Shown here: positions 16,040-25,695 of the stretch, one piece after another
Layout of the letters: each line of letters opens with the position of its first letter
How positions within the stretch are numbered: position 1 is the first letter of the stretch
Assembly: GCF_007828835.1 (NCBI RefSeq)
Contig: NZ_VIVL01000005.1
Span: 371,709 to 435,708, forward strand
DNA length: 64,000 nucleotides
Reading direction: 5' to 3'
Source of the DNA: Variovorax beijingensis
GTDB taxonomy: Bacteria; Pseudomonadota; Gammaproteobacteria; Burkholderiales; Burkholderiaceae_C
The notes under the pieces: generated by a model
The model's database searches: none
What the model was told of the DNA's origin: nothing
Seen by the model: the letters and a program-made list of their open reading frames with translations, nothing else
Position numbers and translations under genes: made by a program

Positions 16040-17839
16040 TTGCAGCGAACCGACATTGCCAACCCGGCCTATTTCCACAAGGTCGTCGATTGCCAGTACG
16101 CCTGCCCGGCGCACACCCCCGTCCCCGAATACATCCGCATGATCGCGCAGCGCCGCTACGGCGACGCCTACATGGTCAACTGGGTGTCCAACGTGTTTCC
16201 CGGCATCCTGGGACGCACCTGCGACCGGCCTTGCGAGCCGGCCTGCCGGCGCGGTCGGGTCGAACAAAGCAATGCGAAGGATCCCGAGCCGGTGGCGATC
16301 TGCCGGCTCAAGCGCGTGGCGGCCGACATGAAGGAGGACGTGCGTGCGCGCATGCCCAAGCCGGCGCCGATGAACGGCAAGCGTGTCGCCTGTATAGGCG
16401 CAGGGCCGGCCTCGCTCACCGTCGCGCGCGACCTCGCGCCGCTGGGCTACGAGGTGACCGTGTTTGACGAGGACGCCAAGGCCGGCGGCTTCATCCGCAC
16501 CCAGATCCCGCGTTTTCGGCTGCCTGAGTCGGTGATCGACGAGGAGACCGGCTACATCCTGGACCTGGGCGTCGAGTTCCGCGGCGGCGAGCGCATCGGA
16601 TCGATGAAGGCGCTGATGGCCGAGGAGTGGGACGCGATCTTCGTCGGCTGCGGCGCGCCGCGCGGGCGCGACCTGGACATTCCCGGGCGCCGGGAAGCGG
16701 CGGCCGGCATCCACATCGGCATCGACTGGCTCAATTCCGTGTCCTTCGGGCATGTGAGCCGCATCGGCCGGCGCGTGATCGTGCTGGGCGGCGGCAACAC
16801 GGCCATGGACTGCTGCCGCTCGGCCCGGCGCCTGGGCGGCAGCGACGTGAAGGTGATCGTGCGCAGCGGCTTCGACGAGATGAAGGCCTCGCCCTGGGAG
16901 AAGGAGGACGCCCAGCACGAAGGCATTCCGATCATCGACTTCCACGTGCCCAAGGCCTTTGTCCACGAGGAAGGCCGGCTGCAGGGCATGACCTTCGAGC
17001 GGGTCCGCGCCGAGTACGACGCGCAGGGCCGCCGAAAGCTGGTGCCCACCGGCGAGCCCGATGCCTGGTTCGAATGCGACGAGGTGCTGGTGGCGGTGGG
17101 CCAGGAGAACGCCTTCCCGTGGATCGAGCGCGATTGCGGCATCGCCTTCGACAGTTCGGGCCTGCCCGCGCTCGACAAGAACACCTTCCAGTCGACGGTG
17201 CCCCATGTGTTCTTCGGCGGCGATGCGGCCTTCGGCCCCAAGAACATCATCACGGCCGTGGCCCACGGCCATGAGGCGGCGGTGTCGATCGACCGGCTGC
17301 TGCGCGCCGAGCCGGTGTACGTGCGCCCGGCGCCGATGACCAATCTGATCTCGCAGAAGATGGGCATCCACGAGTGGAGCTACGACAACGACACCTCCAA
17401 CGACCTGCGCTACAAGGTGCCATGGGCCAAGGCCGAGGCGGCGCTGGCCAGCATCCGGGTGGAGGTGGAGCTGGGCTTCGACGCCGCCACCGCCTTCAAG
17501 GAGGCCGAGCGCTGCCTGAACTGCGACGTGCAGACGGTGTTCACCGAGTCCGCGTGCATCGAATGCGATGCCTGCGTGGACATCTGCCCGATGGACTGCA
17601 TCAGCTTCACCACCAACGGCGACGAGGCGGATCTGCGCCAGCGGCTCAAGGCGCCGGCACTCAACCTGGCGCAGGACCTGTACGTGTCGGGCGGGCTCAA
17701 GACGGGCCGCGTGATGGTCAAGGACGAGGACGTCTGCCTGCACTGCGGCCTGTGCGCCGAGCGCTGCCCCACGGGCGCGTGGGACATGCAGAAGTTCCTG
17801 CTGAAGATGGCGACGGCGGGGCAGGAGGTGGCCCGATGA
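16040..17839 (+). CDS. korC: NADP/FAD-dependent [4Fe-4S] subunit of a 2-oxoacid:NADP oxidoreductase
   Basis: 599 aa from a TTG start at 16040 with a strong CAGGAGG site. The N-terminal GltD-like domain carries cysteine motifs (VVDCQYACPAHT, GRTCDRPCEPACRRG). It is followed by an FAD site (VACIGAGPASLTVARDL) and a second nucleotide site (VIVLGGGNTAMDCCRSARRLG begins it). The C-terminus has two ferredoxin-type clusters, CIECDACVDICPMDC and CLHCGLCAERCPTGAW. This layout fits the subunit that links a 2-oxoacid:acceptor oxidoreductase to NADP, as described for 2-oxoglutarate:NADP oxidoreductase of Azoarcus/Thauera. The stop overlaps the next start (ATGA). The gene symbol is assigned by analogy. 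Confidence 0.75.
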   Translation: MQRTDIANPAYFHKVVDCQYACPAHTPVPEYIRMIAQRRYGDAYMVNWVSNVFPGILGRTCDRPCEPACRRGRVEQSNAKDPEPVAICRLKRVAADMKEDVRARMPKPAPMNGKRVACIGAGPASLTVARDLAPLGYEVTVFDEDAKAGGFIRTQIPRFRLPESVIDEETGYILDLGVEFRGGERIGSMKALMAEEWDAIFVGCGAPRGRDLDIPGRREAAAGIHIGIDWLNSVSFGHVSRIGRRVIVLGGGNTAMDCCRSARRLGGSDVKVIVRSGFDEMKASPWEKEDAQHEGIPIIDFHVPKAFVHEEGRLQGMTFERVRAEYDAQGRRKLVPTGEPDAWFECDEVLVAVGQENAFPWIERDCGIAFDSSGLPALDKNTFQSTVPHVFFGGDAAFGPKNIITAVAHGHEAAVSIDRLLRAEPVYVRPAPMTNLISQKMGIHEWSYDNDTSNDLRYKVPWAKAEAALASIRVEVELGFDAATAFKEAERCLNCDVQTVFTESACIECDACVDICPMDCISFTTNGDEADLRQRLKAPALNLAQDLYVSGGLKTGRVMVKDEDVCLHCGLCAERCPTGAWDMQKFLLKMATAGQEVAR

Positions 17840-19755
17840 GCGCCGTCCGGCCACCCGACGGCGCGACGGCGCCCTCGGAAGGCGGCAAGGCGCACGAGGC
17901 GACGGGCGCAGGGGTCGCCCCCATCGAGGCGGTCAACGACTTCGTCATCAAGTTCGCCAACGTCAACGGCTCGGGATCGGCCTCGGCCAACGAACTGTTC
18001 GCCAAGGCCATCCTGCGCATGGGCGTGCCGGTGAGCCCGCGCAACATCTTCCCGAGCAACATCCAGGGTCTGCCGACCTGGTACGAGGTGCGCGTGACCG
18101 AAGAGGGCCACCTGGGCCGGCGCGGCGGCACCGACATGATGGTGGCGATGAACCCGCAGACCTGGGACGCCGACCTGGCCGAGCTGGAGCCCGGCGGCTA
18201 CCTGTTCTACGACAGCACGCGGCCGCTGCCGCCTTCGAAGTTCCGCGACGACATCCGTGTGATCGGCATGCCGCTGACCGAGATCTGCAACGCCGTCTAC
18301 CAGGACCCGCGGCAGCGCCAGCTGTTCAAGAACATCGTCTATGTGGGCGCGCTCGCGATCCTGCTGGGCATCGAGCCGGAAGTGGTCGAGAAGCTGTTCG
18401 GCGAGCAGTACAAGGGCAAGGAAAAGCTGCTCGCTTCCAACGTGCAGGCGCTGCACCTGGGCTGCGACTTCGCGCGCGAGAACCTCGAGCCGCTGGGCCT
18501 CCGGGTGCGGCGCGCCGACCGCGTGGGCGACCGCATCTTCGTGGACGGCAACAGCGCCGCAGCGCTGGGCTGCGTGTATGGCGGCGCCACGGTGGCGGCC
18601 TGGTATCCGATCACGCCGTCGTCCTCGGTGGCCGAGGCCTTCCAGAAGTACTGCACCAAGTTCCGCGTCGACCCGGCCACCGGCCAGCAGCGCTTCGCCA
18701 TCGTACAGGCGGAGGACGAACTCGCCTCCATCGGCATGGTGGTCGGCGCCGGCTGGAACGGCGCGCGGGCCTTCACGGCCACCTCGGGGCCCGGCATCTC
18801 GCTGATGGCCGAGTTCATCGGCCTGGCCTACTTCGCCGAGATTCCGGTCACCATCATCGACGTGCAGCGCGGCGGCCCTTCCACCGGCATGCCGACGCGC
18901 ACGCAGCAGGCCGACATCCTGGCCTGCGCCTACGCCTCGCACGGCGACACCAAGCACGTGCTGCTGTTTCCCGAGGATCCGCACGAGTGCTTCGAGCATG
19001 CGGCGGCGGCGCTGGACCTGGCCGACCGGCTGCAGACGCCGGTGTTCCTGATGACGGACCTGGACATCGGCATGAACCAGCGCCTGTGCGCCCCCTTCGC
19101 CTGGGACGACAGCAAGGCCTACGACCGCGGCAAGGTCATGAGCGCCGAGGAGCTCGAGGCCGGCCGCGACTTCGGCCGCTACAAGGACGTGGACGGCGAC
19201 GGCATTCCCTGGCGCACGCTGCCGGGCACGCACCCGACCAAGGGCAGCTACTTCACCCGCGGCACCACGCGCGACGCCTATGCCCGGTATTCGGAGCGCG
19301 GGCCGGACTACATCTACAACATGGAGCGGCTGCTCAAGAAGTTCGCGACCGCGGCCACGCTGGTGCCGCAGCCCGTGCTGCGCCCCGCCGCCGGGAAGAC
19401 CGAACTGGGCGTGATCTATTTCGGTTCGACCAGCCCGTCGATGCACGAGGCGCTGCAGGCGCTGGAAGCGCGCGGCATCCACCTCGACGCGCTGCGGCTG
19501 CGCGCCTTTCCCTTCTCGGACAGCGTGGTGCAGTTCCTGGCGCAGCACCGGCAGGTGTTCGTGGTCGAGCAGAACCGCGATGCGCAGATGCGCAGCCTGC
19601 TGGTCAACGAGCTGGACATCGATCCCGCCCGGCTGGTGCGGGTGCTGCACTTCGACGGCACGCCCATCACGGCGCGCTTCATCGTCCAGGCCATCAGCGC
19701 GCACGTGCGGAAGACGCAAGCTGCCGGCGCCGCCGGCACGAAGGAAGCTGCATGA
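17836..19755 (+). CDS. korA: 2-oxoacid:acceptor oxidoreductase, fused gamma-alpha subunit
   Basis: 639 aa from the ATG at 17836 (ATGA overlap with the upstream stop). Residues about 30-220 form the gamma (CoA-side) domain (KFANVNGSGSASANELFAKA, GGTDMMVAMNP). The rest is the pyrimidine-binding alpha domain (AAWYPITPSSSVAEAF, VQAEDELASIGMVVGAGWNG, TATSGPGISLMAEFIG). The fusion is the usual layout of KorA-type proteins. With the next gene it forms the thiamine-diphosphate enzyme that oxidatively decarboxylates a 2-oxoacid to acyl-CoA and passes low-potential electrons to clusters of the upstream subunit. The preferred substrate is probably 2-oxoglutarate but cannot be proven from sequence. Confidence 0.88.
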   Translation: MSAVRPPDGATAPSEGGKAHEATGAGVAPIEAVNDFVIKFANVNGSGSASANELFAKAILRMGVPVSPRNIFPSNIQGLPTWYEVRVTEEGHLGRRGGTDMMVAMNPQTWDADLAELEPGGYLFYDSTRPLPPSKFRDDIRVIGMPLTEICNAVYQDPRQRQLFKNIVYVGALAILLGIEPEVVEKLFGEQYKGKEKLLASNVQALHLGCDFARENLEPLGLRVRRADRVGDRIFVDGNSAAALGCVYGGATVAAWYPITPSSSVAEAFQKYCTKFRVDPATGQQRFAIVQAEDELASIGMVVGAGWNGARAFTATSGPGISLMAEFIGLAYFAEIPVTIIDVQRGGPSTGMPTRTQQADILACAYASHGDTKHVLLFPEDPHECFEHAAAALDLADRLQTPVFLMTDLDIGMNQRLCAPFAWDDSKAYDRGKVMSAEELEAGRDFGRYKDVDGDGIPWRTLPGTHPTKGSYFTRGTTRDAYARYSERGPDYIYNMERLLKKFATAATLVPQPVLRPAAGKTELGVIYFGSTSPSMHEALQALEARGIHLDALRLRAFPFSDSVVQFLAQHRQVFVVEQNRDAQMRSLLVNELDIDPARLVRVLHFDGTPITARFIVQAISAHVRKTQAAGAAGTKEAA

Positions 19756-20807
19756 CCTACCTCGCCAAGCCCCGGCTGCACCATCCGACGCTGGCCACCA
19801 ACAAGGTCGGCTACACGCGGCGCGACTACGAGGGCAAGATTTCGACGCTGTGCGCCGGCTGCGGCCACGACTCGATCTCCGCCGCCATCATCGAGGCCTG
19901 CTGGGAGCTGGACATCGAGCCGCACCGCGTGGCCAAGCTCTCGGGCATTGGCTGCAGCTCCAAGACGCCGGACTACTTCCTGGGCGCGTCGCACGGCTTC
20001 AACACGGTGCACGGCCGCATGCCCAGCGTGCTGACCGGCGCCAATCTGGCCAACCGCGACCTGCTGTACCTGGGTGTGTCCGGCGACGGCGATTCGGCCT
20101 CCATCGGCCTGGGCCAGTTCGCCCACGCCATGCGGCGCGGCGTGCGCATGGCCTACATCGTGGAGAACAACGGCGTCTACGGCCTGACCAAGGGCCAGTT
20201 CTCGGCCACGGCCGACCAGGGCTCCAAGAGCAAGAAGGGCCTGGTCAACAGCGACAGCCCGGTGGACCTGGTGGCCATGGCGCTGCAGCTGGGTGCCAGC
20301 TACGTGGGGCGGGGCTTCTCGGGCAACAAGGCGCAGCTGGTGCCGCTGATCAAGGGAGCGATCAGCCACGGCGGCGCCGCCTTCATCGACGTGATCAGTC
20401 CCTGCGTCGCCTTCAACAACCACCCGGGCAGCACCAAGAGCTACGACTACGTGCGCGAGCACAACGAGGCGGTGAGCCGCATCGACTTCATCAGCGGGCG
20501 GGAAGAGATCACTGTCGACATGGGGCCGGGCGAAGTGGTGGACGTGCGCCAGCACGACGGCACGCTGCTGCGCCTGCGCAGCCTGCATCCCGACTACAAC
20601 CCCGGAGACCGTTATGCCGCCATGGCCTACATGCAGCGGCACCAGGAGAGGGGCGAGGTGGTGACCGGCCTGCTCTACGTCGATCCGCTGGCCAGCGACC
20701 TTCACACTGCGCTCAACACCAGCGACCGGCCGCTCAACGCGCTGGGCCCGGCCGAGCTGTGCCCCGGCGCCGAGGCGCTCGCGCGGCTCAACGCGGCCTT
20801 GCGCTGA
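19752..20807 (+). CDS. korB: 2-oxoacid:acceptor oxidoreductase, beta (TPP-binding) subunit
   Basis: 351 aa from the ATG at 19752, again with an ATGA overlap. It carries the beta-subunit signatures LCAGCGHDSISAAI, SGIGCSSKTPDYF, the thiamine-diphosphate/Mg site SGDGDSASIGLGQF and ENNGVYGLTKGQFSAT. Cysteines in the first two motifs fit the single [4Fe-4S] cluster of this subunit. The three overlapping genes (korC-A-B) form one translationally coupled operon. The downstream CBS-domain gene is 45 bp away and probably in the same transcript. Confidence 0.9.
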   Translation: MTYLAKPRLHHPTLATNKVGYTRRDYEGKISTLCAGCGHDSISAAIIEACWELDIEPHRVAKLSGIGCSSKTPDYFLGASHGFNTVHGRMPSVLTGANLANRDLLYLGVSGDGDSASIGLGQFAHAMRRGVRMAYIVENNGVYGLTKGQFSATADQGSKSKKGLVNSDSPVDLVAMALQLGASYVGRGFSGNKAQLVPLIKGAISHGGAAFIDVISPCVAFNNHPGSTKSYDYVREHNEAVSRIDFISGREEITVDMGPGEVVDVRQHDGTLLRLRSLHPDYNPGDRYAAMAYMQRHQERGEVVTGLLYVDPLASDLHTALNTSDRPLNALGPAELCPGAEALARLNAALR

Positions 20808-20852
20808 GCGGCGTCCGGCGGCACCATTACGTTCCTTTCCGGAGGGCGCACC

Positions 20853-21290
20853 ATGGCCGAGCGCACCGTTTTCCAATCCATCTCGCGCAAGCACGTGATC
20901 AGCCTGGGTCCGCAGGCCAGTGCGCGCGACGCCGCATGCGCGATGACGCGCGCCAACTGCGGCAGCGTGCTCGTCATGGAACTGCCCGACATGCTGCTGG
21001 GCATCCTGACCGAGCGCGACCTGATGACCCGCGTGCTGGCCCGGGGGCTCGATCCCGACCGCACGGCGGTGCGCGAGGTCATGACGCCCAACCCGATCTG
21101 CGTGCCGCCCGAAACGCCGGTGTCCGACGCCGTGGTGCTGATGCTCGAACGCGGCTTCCGCCACCTGCCGTTGACGTCGGGCGCGAAGATCCTTGGCGTG
21201 TTCTCGATACGTGACGCGCTGCCGCGGGAGCTCGGCACGGCGGTCAGCCTGACGGAGTTCCGCGAGCAGGTGAACGACGCGCTGGGGTAG
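20853..21290 (+). CDS. Two-CBS-domain protein
   Basis: 145 aa, ATG 20853 after CGGAGGGCG. Two CBS motifs fill the protein: residues about 8-60 (ARDAACAMTRANCGSVLVM, LLGILTERDLMTRVL) and 75-135 (VMTPNPICVPPETPVSDAVV, LGVFSIRDALPRE). Such pairs bind adenine nucleotides and sense energy state. The position directly behind the 2-oxoacid oxidoreductase operon suggests a regulatory link, which is an inference from context. Confidence 0.85.
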   Translation: MAERTVFQSISRKHVISLGPQASARDAACAMTRANCGSVLVMELPDMLLGILTERDLMTRVLARGLDPDRTAVREVMTPNPICVPPETPVSDAVVLMLERGFRHLPLTSGAKILGVFSIRDALPRELGTAVSLTEFREQVNDALG

Positions 21291-21328
21291 GGCGCAGGGC
21301 GAGGAACCCGCGCGGCAGACATCGGCTT

Positions 21329-22239
21329 TCACCAATGCGACGGCGCGAGGCTGAGGATCAGTTCCTGTGCCGTTTCTTGCGGGCATTCCTCGGGAAAGAA
21401 GTGCCCCGCGTCGAAACCGCGACCGAAGACCTGCGTTGCCCATTGGCTCCATATCCCCACAGGTCCTCCCGCGTCGGCGTACCACTGGCCGAGCGCGCCG
21501 CGAGCACTCCACAACACGGTGAGGGGACAGGCCATCCGGCGGCCTGCCTCGCGGTCGAGTGCATCGTGCTCGCGGTCGCGCGATGCGGCCGCGCGGTACT
21601 CTTCGCAAATCGCATGTGCGTGCGACGGATCCTGCAGGACGCGGACGTAGGCTTCGCGCACGGCGGCAGGAAACACCTCCGGCGGCGAGCCCCATCCGCC
21701 AAGCGCCGCATCCACGAGGACCGATGCAAGCCGCTGCAGCACGAGTTCGGGCAGCGGTTCGTCCTGGGCAAGGAATGTCCAGGGCCAGTACGCCAGTGCA
21801 AAGCGCGCGTCGGCGCGATCCCAGGTTTCGCCGGTGGGCAGGACATCCAGTACTGCGATCGAAGCGCAGGCTTGCGGATGGTCCAGCGCCATGCGATATG
21901 CGACGCGCCAACCCTGTCATGGCCCACCACCGCGAATCGGGCATGGCCCAGCGAGGCCATCAGCTCGACCATGTCCTGTGCCATCGCGCGCTTCGCATAC
22001 GGCTCGTGCCGGTCGTTGGAAACCGGACAGTGGCTGGCACCGTAGCCTCGCAGGTCGGCACAAACGACAAAGCAATGCTGCGCAAGAATCGGCGCCACGG
22101 AGCGCCACATCAAGTGCGATTCGGGGAATCCATGAAGCAGCAGCACCGGGCGTCCTGATCCTGCCCAGCGCGCGAAAATGCGCGTGGCACTTGTCCGGAT
22201 CGTGCCGGTCTCGAAGTCGTCGAAATCAGAGGGTGTCAC
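21329..22239 (-). pseudogene. Alpha/beta hydrolase (haloacetate-dehalogenase-like), frameshifted
   Basis: A GTG start at 22239 with CAGGAG 7 bases upstream opens a frame with typical hydrolase sequence (PVLLLHGFPESHLMWRSVAP, VCADLRGYGAS, RFAVVGHDR). The nucleophile motif GHDRG is followed by loss of frame at 21911-21914. The protein resumes one base off as VAYRMALDHPQACASIAVLD and runs to 21329, including the late histidine in FDAGHFFPEECPQE. Adding one G to the GGG run gives a single protein of about 302 aa. It is either a recent null mutation or a homopolymer base-call error. By motif it resembles fluoroacetate dehalogenase/epoxide hydrolase relatives. Confidence 0.75.
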
Positions 22240-22376
22240 ACCATTCTCCTGATGCGAACCAGATCGGCGGCCCCGCGAGGGCCAACCGATGCCCGGTGCC
22301 GTCGCCTCCATGGTAAGCACTTGTCCGGCGCTACCATCGCTTCGCGGTCTCGAGCGGCAGCTTCAAGGAAAGGTCC

Positions 22377-23477
22377 ATGCGTTCCATCGCGAAAATCACG
22401 AGCCAGCTCTTCAAGGTTCCCCTCCCTGAAGTCCTGACGGACGCCAAGCACGGCGCACACACCCATTTCGAATTGGTGACCGCGACCGTGGTGCTTTCGG
22501 ATGGCAGCCGGGGCACGGGCTACACCTACACCGGTGGCAAGGGCGGGCATGCGATCCTGGCCATGATCGACCATGACCTGGCGCCTGCGATGATCGGCAT
22601 GGATGCGGAGGATGTCGAGGGCGTCCACGATTTCAGCGAATGGCATGTGCACTATGTCGGCCGCGGCGGCATCGCGTCGTTTGCGATCTCCGCGATCGAC
22701 ATCGCGCTCTGGGACATCCGCGGCAAGGCGGCAGGCCAGCCGCTCTGGCAACTGGCGGGCGGCGCTGCGAACACCTGCGATGCCTACTGCGGTGGCATCG
22801 ACCTGGCGTTCCCGCTCGCGAAGCTGCTGGACAACGTGCGTGGCTATCTCGCCAAAGGTGCGGGCGGCGTCAAGATCAAGATCGGCCGCCAGGATCTCGA
22901 GGAAGACATCGAGCGCATCCGCGCGGTGCGGCAGCTGATCGGTGACGGCATGGCCTTGATGGTGGACGCCAACTACGCGATGAGCGTGGACCAGGCCATC
23001 GCTGCGGCCAAGCGCTTCAAGCCCTTCAATGTCCTGTGGTTCGAGGAGCCGACCATCCCGGACGACTACCAGGGCTATGCGCGCATCGCCGCCGCCACCG
23101 GCGTGCCATTGGCAATGGGCGAGAACCTGCACACGATCCATGAGTTCGAGCATGCGTTCGAGCAGGCGCGACTGTCCTTCATCCAGCCGGACGCCTCCAA
23201 CTGCGGCGGCATCACGGGCTGGCTGAAGGTGGCCGAGCGCTCCCGCCGCTACGGGATCCCGGTGTGCTCGCATGGCATGCAGGAGCTGCATGTGAGCTTG
23301 CTGGCGGCGCAGCCGAACGCGGGCTGGCTGGAGATTCACAGCTTCCCGATCGACGAGTACACGATGCGCCCGCTGGTTCTCGAAAACCATCGCGCAGTTG
23401 CACCGGACGAGCCGGGAATCGGCGTGAGCTTTGACTGGGCGAAACTTGCGCCGTACCTGGTCGATGCGTCCCGCTAG
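22377..23477 (+). CDS. Enolase-superfamily (mandelate racemase/muconate lactonizing) enzyme
   Basis: 366 aa, ATG 22377 after AAGGAAAGG. The catalytic set of the mandelate-racemase subgroup is present: the KxK pair in GGVKIKIG, metal ligands in [19 protein letters not shown] and MGENLH, and the histidine in CSHGMQE. It abstracts the alpha proton of a carboxylate, giving racemisation, dehydration or cycloisomerisation. The substrate is not predictable, but acid-sugar dehydratases and racemases are common relatives. The nearby Bug protein, threonine aldolase and LysR gene suggest a shared catabolic function. Confidence 0.85.
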   Translation: MRSIAKITSQLFKVPLPEVLTDAKHGAHTHFELVTATVVLSDGSRGTGYTYTGGKGGHAILAMIDHDLAPAMIGMDAEDVEGVHDFSEWHVHYVGRGGIASFAISAIDIALWDIRGKAAGQPLWQLAGGAANTCDAYCGGIDLAFPLAKLLDNVRGYLAKGAGGVKIKIGRQDLEEDIERIRAVRQLIGDGMALMVDANYAMSVDQAIAAAKRFKPFNVLWFEEPTIPDDYQGYARIAAATGVPLAMGENLHTIHEFEHAFEQARLSFIQPDASNCGGITGWLKVAERSRRYGIPVCSHGMQELHVSLLAAQPNAGWLEIHSFPIDEYTMRPLVLENHRAVAPDEPGIGVSFDWAKLAPYLVDASR

Positions 23478-23534
23478 CGGGCCCGTGTTTGCTTGACCCG
23501 GCGCCTGCGGCGCGGCCGCGTACGGGCGCCACCC

Positions 23535-24467
23535 TCAGTGGCAGTACGGGCGAATGTGATCCAGTTCAGATTCGATGACGCCGCGCACGACGTCCTTGAA
23601 GGCTGACACCAGCCGGGAATGAGGCGCATCGGGCGCGAGCAGGAGCGCAAGGCGCACCGTGATGGCAGGCTTGAAGGTTCGCACCTCGAAATCGAGATTG
23701 CGCTGCTCATCGAGCGCCGCCAGCGGATTGATCACGCTCACGCCCAGACCTGCAGCGACCAGCGAACAGACGGAGGCGCCCAGGTCGGACTCCAGCACCG
23801 TTCGGGTCTTGACGCCAGCGGCGGCCAACACCTGGTCGATGCGTTCTCTCGGGCCGCTGCCCAACGGGAACGAGATGAACGCCTCGCCGTCCAGGTCCGT
23901 TGCACGAACCTGCCTGGCCCGCGCCAGATGATGTTCCCTGGGAAGCAGGGCAACGCAATCCATGCCCAGCAGCGTTTCGACGCGCATGCCGGGCGGATCA
24001 TCGCCATAGAGGATGGCGAGGCCCAGGTCGCACAAGCCCGAGCTCACCCATGTGTCGACGGTCGTGGCCGCACCGGAGTGAATCGTGACGAGCGTCTCGG
24101 GGTGGTCGCGCTTGAACCGGACGACCGCCTGGCTGAGGACGCCTCCGGCAATTCGCGCCATGGCGGCCACCGCCAGGCGGTCGCCGCCGAACGTCCGGAT
24201 GTTGGATGCCGCGGACTCCAGGCCCTGCAGCCCGGCGAATGCCTTCTCGACTTCCTGGAAGAAGCGTTTTCCTTCGAGTGAAGGCGCCAGACGCGTGCCG
24301 CTGCGTTCGAAAAGCGCAAACCCGATGATCGCCTCCAACTGCGAAACGAGACGGCTCACCTGGGGCTGCGAGGTGTGAAGCCGCCGCGAGGCTTCGGTCA
24401 TCGACCCCGTCTGCACGACCACCCGGAAGGCCTCGATGTGCTTCAAGGTCATGCGTCGGCTGCTCAT
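23535..24467 (-). CDS. LysR-family transcriptional regulator
   Basis: 310 aa from the ATG at 24467; the frame is open upstream but without start signals, and ATG 24452 is an alternative. An N-terminal winged helix-turn-helix (MTLKHIEAFRVVVQTGSMTE, SQPQVSRLVSQLEAIIGFAL) is followed by a two-lobe effector domain. It is divergent from the threonine-aldolase gene with about 70 bp between starts, the usual arrangement for a LysR protein that activates its neighbour. The effector is unknown. Confidence 0.88.
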   Translation of the reverse strand: MSSRRMTLKHIEAFRVVVQTGSMTEASRRLHTSQPQVSRLVSQLEAIIGFALFERSGTRLAPSLEGKRFFQEVEKAFAGLQGLESAASNIRTFGGDRLAVAAMARIAGGVLSQAVVRFKRDHPETLVTIHSGAATTVDTWVSSGLCDLGLAILYGDDPPGMRVETLLGMDCVALLPREHHLARARQVRATDLDGEAFISFPLGSGPRERIDQVLAAAGVKTRTVLESDLGASVCSLVAAGLGVSVINPLAALDEQRNLDFEVRTFKPAITVRLALLLAPDAPHSRLVSAFKDVVRGVIESELDHIRPYCH

Positions 24468-24537
24468 ATCAATATTGTATGGCTCACTGTTGAGTACGCA
24501 TTTGCAGTATCGAATGCCCGGAAGAATACTTGCGTCC

Positions 24538-25632
24538 ATGCCCGACAAGATCCTGCACGTTGCCGACGCCGGGCCACCGCGCAGTCCATGCGCGGTGGCC
24601 CGCGTGGTGGACCTGCGCAGCGACACCGTGACGCTGCCGACCCCGTCGATGTACGACCGCATGCAAACCGCCGCACTGGGGGACGACGGCCTGGACGGCG
24701 ATCCGACCGTGCGCGCGCTCGAGGCGCTGGCGGCCCGGACACTGGGCAAGGAGTCCGGCCTGTACGTGCCGACCGCCACGATGGGCAACCTCCTGGCCGT
24801 GCTGTCGCAGGCGGAACGCCGGTCGCAGGTCGTGCTCGAGGAGTCCGCACACATGTTCGTCTCCGAGCGCGGCGGCGCCGTGTTCAGCGGCGTGACCTAC
24901 ACCGGCATTCCGGGCGTGGCTGGCGCGATGGACCTCGAGAGCCTGGCGCTGGTGCTGAAGCCGTCGCGCGAGTTGCGCACGGATCTGGTTTGCATGGAAA
25001 CGACGCACGGCAACGCGGGAGGAGCGGTGCTGCCGCTGGACCACATGCGGGCGGTCTGGAAGGCATCCAGTGACGCCGGCGTGCGCGTCCACGTCGATGG
25101 CGCCCGGCTCTTCAACGCCGCCGTGGCGCTGAACGCCGATCCGGCCGCGATCGCGTGCTACGCCGACACGGTGACCCTCTGTCTTTCGAAGGGCCTGAGT
25201 GCGCCTGCAGGCGCGGTGCTCGCCGGACCGTCCGCCACCATGGCCAGCGCCAGACGGTTGCGCAAGATGCTCGGGGGCACGCAGCGCCAGATCGGCGTGG
25301 TTGCCGCAGCGGGACTGGACGCCCTGGAAACCATGCCCGGACGGCTCGCCCAGGACCATGCTTCGGCGTCGCGCCTGAGCGAGGCATTGCGGGCTGTGCT
25401 GCCTGGCGCCGTCGGCATCAGCACGCCGCCCACCAACATCGTCTTCGTCGACCTGCCCGAGGCCGCACCCGACAGCCTCGCCTGGGCGGAGGCACTCAAG
25501 GAATGCGGTGTCCTGGTCCGCCCGTGGGGTCCGCGCAGGATCCGGCTCGTGACGCACCGCCACATCGGCGCGGCCTGCGTGGATGCCGCCGCCGCCGGGT
25601 TCCGGCGTGTAGCGCAATCGCTGCCTGCTTGA
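24538..25632 (+). CDS. Low-specificity L-threonine aldolase-like PLP enzyme
   Basis: 364 aa from the ATG at 24538; an upstream ATG at 24514 is also possible and neither has a good ribosome site. Motifs of the beta-eliminating-lyase/threonine-aldolase family are visible: VVDLRSDTVTLPT, LGDDGLDGDPTV, LEESAHMF, the METTHGNAGGAVLP loop, HVDGARLFNAAVAL, and the PLP lysine in LCLSKGLSAPAGAVL. It cleaves beta-hydroxy amino acids to glycine and an aldehyde. It faces the LysR gene and is followed after 63 bp by a Bug binding protein, probably one transcript. Confidence 0.85.
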   Translation: MPDKILHVADAGPPRSPCAVARVVDLRSDTVTLPTPSMYDRMQTAALGDDGLDGDPTVRALEALAARTLGKESGLYVPTATMGNLLAVLSQAERRSQVVLEESAHMFVSERGGAVFSGVTYTGIPGVAGAMDLESLALVLKPSRELRTDLVCMETTHGNAGGAVLPLDHMRAVWKASSDAGVRVHVDGARLFNAAVALNADPAAIACYADTVTLCLSKGLSAPAGAVLAGPSATMASARRLRKMLGGTQRQIGVVAAAGLDALETMPGRLAQDHASASRLSEALRAVLPGAVGISTPPTNIVFVDLPEAAPDSLAWAEALKECGVLVRPWGPRRIRLVTHRHIGAACVDAAAAGFRRVAQSLPA

Positions 25633-25695
25633 ACGCGTTCTCGCAAGAACGCGCCTCCCTTCGGACCCATCGAGTACCTACCAGGAGCCTTGACC

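Noticed and set aside
17410..19719. Very long minus-strand frame across the korA-like gene
   Set aside because: Shadow of the fused gamma-alpha subunit gene, whose motifs are unmistakable.
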